Source of the DNA: Paenibacillus harenae
GTDB lineage: Bacteria; Bacillota; Bacilli; Paenibacillales; Paenibacillaceae
Direction: 5' to 3'
NCBI RefSeq assembly: GCF_030812415.1
Contig: NZ_JAUSST010000002.1
Coordinates: forward strand, 806,001-870,000
DNA length: 64,000 bases
Positions 61,730 to 64,000 of the stretch are shown here, piece after piece. Under the pieces are notes generated by a model. That model had not been told where the DNA came from and ran no database searches. It worked only from the letters and a program-made list of their open reading frames with translations. The position numbers and the translations under genes were made by a program. The stretch's first letter is position 1. Each line of letters starts with the position of its first letter.

Positions 61730-63835
61730 ATGGCAGATTCATTAGTTATCGTCGAATCACCGGCCAAAGCCAAAACGATAGGCAAATATTTAGGCAGCAA
61801 ATATATCGTCAAAGCATCGATGGGTCACATTCGCGATTTGCCTAAAAGCCAGATCGGCGTAGAGGTAGAGAACGATTTCAACCCCAAATACATAACCATT
61901 CGCGGCAAAGGCAGCGTGCTGAAGGAATTGAAGGACGCCAGCAAAAAAGTCAAGCAAGTCTTTCTGGCGGCTGACCCGGATCGCGAAGGCGAGGCGATTG
62001 CATGGCATTTGGCACATTATTTGGAGCTAGACGAGACAGACACTTGCCGTGTCGTATTTAATGAAATTACGAAGCAAGCCGTGAAGGATGCGTTCAAGAC
62101 GCCGCGGAAGATCAATATGGATTTGGTTAACGCGCAGCAGGCAAGACGCATTTTGGACCGTCTTGTAGGTTATAAGATCAGCCCGCTTCTATGGAAGAAA
62201 GTGAAGAAGGGATTATCCGCCGGACGCGTGCAATCGGTAGCGGTTAAGCTCATTATCGATCGCGACAACGAGATCGACGCTTTCGTGCCGGAGGAGTATT
62301 GGTCCATTACCGCGAAGCTGACCCATTCCGGCATCCCGTTCGACGCCAAGTATTATTCGGTTAACGGGGAGAAGAAGGAATTAGGCAAGGAAGCGGACGT
62401 GCAAGAAGTGCTAAGCGCTATGAGAGGCGAGAAGTTCAGCGTCTCCGACGTTCGGGAGAAGGAGCGGCTTCGCAATCCGGCTCCGCCGTTCATAACGAGC
62501 TCTTTGCAGCAGGAGGCGGCCAGAAAGCTGGGTTTCCGCGCTTCCAAGACGATGTCCGTCGCTCAGCAGCTCTATGAGGGCGTAGAGCTTGGCAAGGAAG
62601 GTACAGTCGGTCTAATTTCTTATATGAGAACGGATTCTACTCGCATATCGCCAGTTGCCCAGGAAGAAGCGAAAGAGTACATTACGACGAAGTACGGTCC
62701 GGCGTTCGCGCCCGAGCAGCCGCGCGTCTACACGAAGAAGAACAGCAATGCGCAGGATGCGCACGAAGCGATTCGTCCGACGTCGGTGCTGCGCGATCCG
62801 GAGACGGTCAAGTCATTCCTCAGCCGCGATCAGTTTCGCCTATACAAGCTGGTGTGGGAGCGCTTCGTATCCAGCCAAATGTCTTCTGCCATTCTAGACA
62901 CGATGACCGTCGATATGCAAGCCGGCAGTACCGTATTCCGCGCTGTCGGTTCGAAAGTGAAATTCGCGGGCTTCATGAAGGTGTACGTCGAAGGCAACGA
63001 CGACGGGACCGTTGAGGAGCATAAGTTTTTGCCTCCGCTTGCTGCGGGCGATGTGATCGCTGCCGAATCGATAGAGCCCAAGCAGCATTTCACGCAGCCG
63101 CCGCCGCGTTATTCGGAGGCAAGACTCGTTCGCACGCTTGAGGAGCTCGGCATAGGGCGGCCAAGTACGTATGCGCCGACGCTGGAGACGATCCAGAAGC
63201 GCGGATACGTAGCGATGGAAGAAAAGAAGTTCATGCCGACGGAACTTGGCGAGCTGGTTATCCAACTGATGGAGGAGTTCTTCCCTGAAATTCTTGACGC
63301 AGAGTTTACCGCCAACATGGAAGGAAATCTCGACCATGTGGAGGAAGGTACGGAGGATTGGGTGAAGGTGCTCGCTAATTTCTACGAATCTTTCGAGAAA
63401 CGTCTTGAGGTCGCAGAGGACGAAATGAAGGAAATCGAGATTCAAGACGAGGTTTCCGATGAGCTCTGCGATAAGTGCGGAAGGCATTTGGTTTACAAAA
63501 TGGGACGTTTCGGCAAGTTCCTGGCATGCTCGGGTTTCCCTGATTGCCGTAACACGAAGCCGATCGTCAAAGATATCGGCGTGCCTTGTCCGAAATGCAA
63601 AGATGGCAAGATCATCGAGCGTCGCAGCAAGAAGGGGCGCATTTTCTATGGCTGCGATCAATACCCGGGCTGCGATTACGTGTCGTGGGATAAACCGACG
63701 AACAAACCTTGCCCGAATTGCGACAGCATGCTGACCGAGAAGCGCAACCGGAACGGCCTGAAGCTTCAGTGTCCGACCTGCGACTATTCGGAAGAAGTGC
63801 CGGATGAAGATGATAACGAGGAATTGGCGGATTAA
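61730..63835 (+). CDS. topA: DNA topoisomerase I
   Basis: A 701-residue type IA topoisomerase that relaxes negative supercoils. Toprim domain at about 1-115 ([32 protein letters not shown]), active-site Y298 in [11 protein letters not shown], and three C-terminal four-cysteine zinc ribbons at about 575-700 ([36 protein letters not shown]). GAGAGGAGG precedes the ATG. Full length. Confidence 0.98.
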   Translation: MADSLVIVESPAKAKTIGKYLGSKYIVKASMGHIRDLPKSQIGVEVENDFNPKYITIRGKGSVLKELKDASKKVKQVFLAADPDREGEAIAWHLAHYLELDETDTCRVVFNEITKQAVKDAFKTPRKINMDLVNAQQARRILDRLVGYKISPLLWKKVKKGLSAGRVQSVAVKLIIDRDNEIDAFVPEEYWSITAKLTHSGIPFDAKYYSVNGEKKELGKEADVQEVLSAMRGEKFSVSDVREKERLRNPAPPFITSSLQQEAARKLGFRASKTMSVAQQLYEGVELGKEGTVGLISYMRTDSTRISPVAQEEAKEYITTKYGPAFAPEQPRVYTKKNSNAQDAHEAIRPTSVLRDPETVKSFLSRDQFRLYKLVWERFVSSQMSSAILDTMTVDMQAGSTVFRAVGSKVKFAGFMKVYVEGNDDGTVEEHKFLPPLAAGDVIAAESIEPKQHFTQPPPRYSEARLVRTLEELGIGRPSTYAPTLETIQKRGYVAMEEKKFMPTELGELVIQLMEEFFPEILDAEFTANMEGNLDHVEEGTEDWVKVLANFYESFEKRLEVAEDEMKEIEIQDEVSDELCDKCGRHLVYKMGRFGKFLACSGFPDCRNTKPIVKDIGVPCPKCKDGKIIERRSKKGRIFYGCDQYPGCDYVSWDKPTNKPCPNCDSMLTEKRNRNGLKLQCPTCDYSEEVPDEDDNEELAD

Positions 63836-63879
63836 CGCTTGATTGTGAAAGGAACAAAAGGCCATCGCGATTGGCACCC

Positions 63880-63901
63880 GTCCTCCCTAACTAGGGAGGA
63901 C
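63880..63901. other. Perfect inverted repeat after topA
   Basis: GTCCTCCCT-AACT-AGGGAGGAC, a nine-pair perfect stem 45 bases after the topA stop, without a T-run. Confidence 0.6.
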
Positions 63902-63955
63902 ACCGTCGTTATATGACCTTCTCATTCCATTTTTAACATCCGATGCCTCGATAAG

Positions 63956-63979
63956 CCCTCCCTGCTAAGGGGAGGGTTT
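63956..63979 (+). terminator. Hairpin downstream of topA, possible terminator
   Basis: CCCTCCC and GGGAGGG pair around TGCTAAG, followed by TTTC. Arms are similar to those of the inverted repeat at 63880-63901. The T-run is short, so termination is not certain. Confidence 0.55.
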
Positions 63980-64000
63980 CACCGTGCATGGCGGCGTCGG

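Overview
The window is a chromosomal segment of a spore-forming, moderately GC-rich Firmicute, most likely a member of the Paenibacillaceae (Paenibacillus or Cohnella type). Evidence for sporulation is a gerA-type germinant receptor operon, a Spo0E-family phosphatase, YlbJ and the ylb/ylx/ylq gene order. Evidence for Paenibacillaceae is the merging of regions that lie apart in Bacillus subtilis (ylbH-coaD-ylbJ-ylbL-ylbM-ylbN-rpmF joined directly to fapR-plsX-fabH-fabD-fabG-acpP-fabF-rnc-smc-ftsY), a GlnRS gene, YesM/YesN-type sugar two-component systems and short intergenic repeat families.

Layout. Bases 1-3.3 kb hold DNA-damage genes: the start of a SRAP (YedK/HMCES) protein running off the left edge, a DUF2515 protein, and a Y-family polymerase plus YolD operon with two perfect LexA boxes. 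3.3-7.3 kb is a gerA/gerC/gerB germination operon. 7.3-11.5 kb is a TPP-riboswitch operon for uptake and probably salvage of a thiamin pyrimidine precursor (ThiY, thiamin-binding protein, ThiX, ThiZ, TatD-like hydrolase). 11.8-15 kb holds a glucosaminidase, a T-box-controlled GlnRS with altered signature motifs, and a tiny membrane protein. 15.1-24.8 kb is a glycan-use locus: GH30 enzyme, histidine kinase, AraC-type response regulator, ABC sugar importer and GH42 beta-galactosidase. The GH30 and binding-protein promoters share the same pair of TCCAAT boxes at identical spacing. 24.9-26.4 kb is a sparse region with Spo0E, a second YolD-like gene and a decayed AT-rich patch.

From 26.4 kb to the right edge is dense housekeeping DNA: RsmD, CoaD, YlbJ, YlbL, TmcAL, YceD, L32; the FapR fatty acid/phospholipid cluster; RNase III, SMC, FtsY, YlxM, Ffh, S16, KhpA, RimM, TrmD; a divergent SLH/CAP surface protein; L19, signal peptidase I, RbgA, RNase HII; a FliK-like/FlhB-C-like pair, YraN, ComM; succinyl-CoA synthetase, DprA and topoisomerase I.

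The most interesting signals are the conserved dual-box promoter architecture of the glycan locus, the intrinsic-terminator-like hairpin that swallows the ribosome binding site of comM, the T-box GlnRS with HIGS and TSKR in place of HIGH and MSKR, the TatD-family hydrolase in the thiamin-precursor operon, and two different intergenic repeat families (44.27-44.46 kb and 55.86-56.14 kb). No tRNA, rRNA, CRISPR array, intact insertion sequence or prophage was seen.
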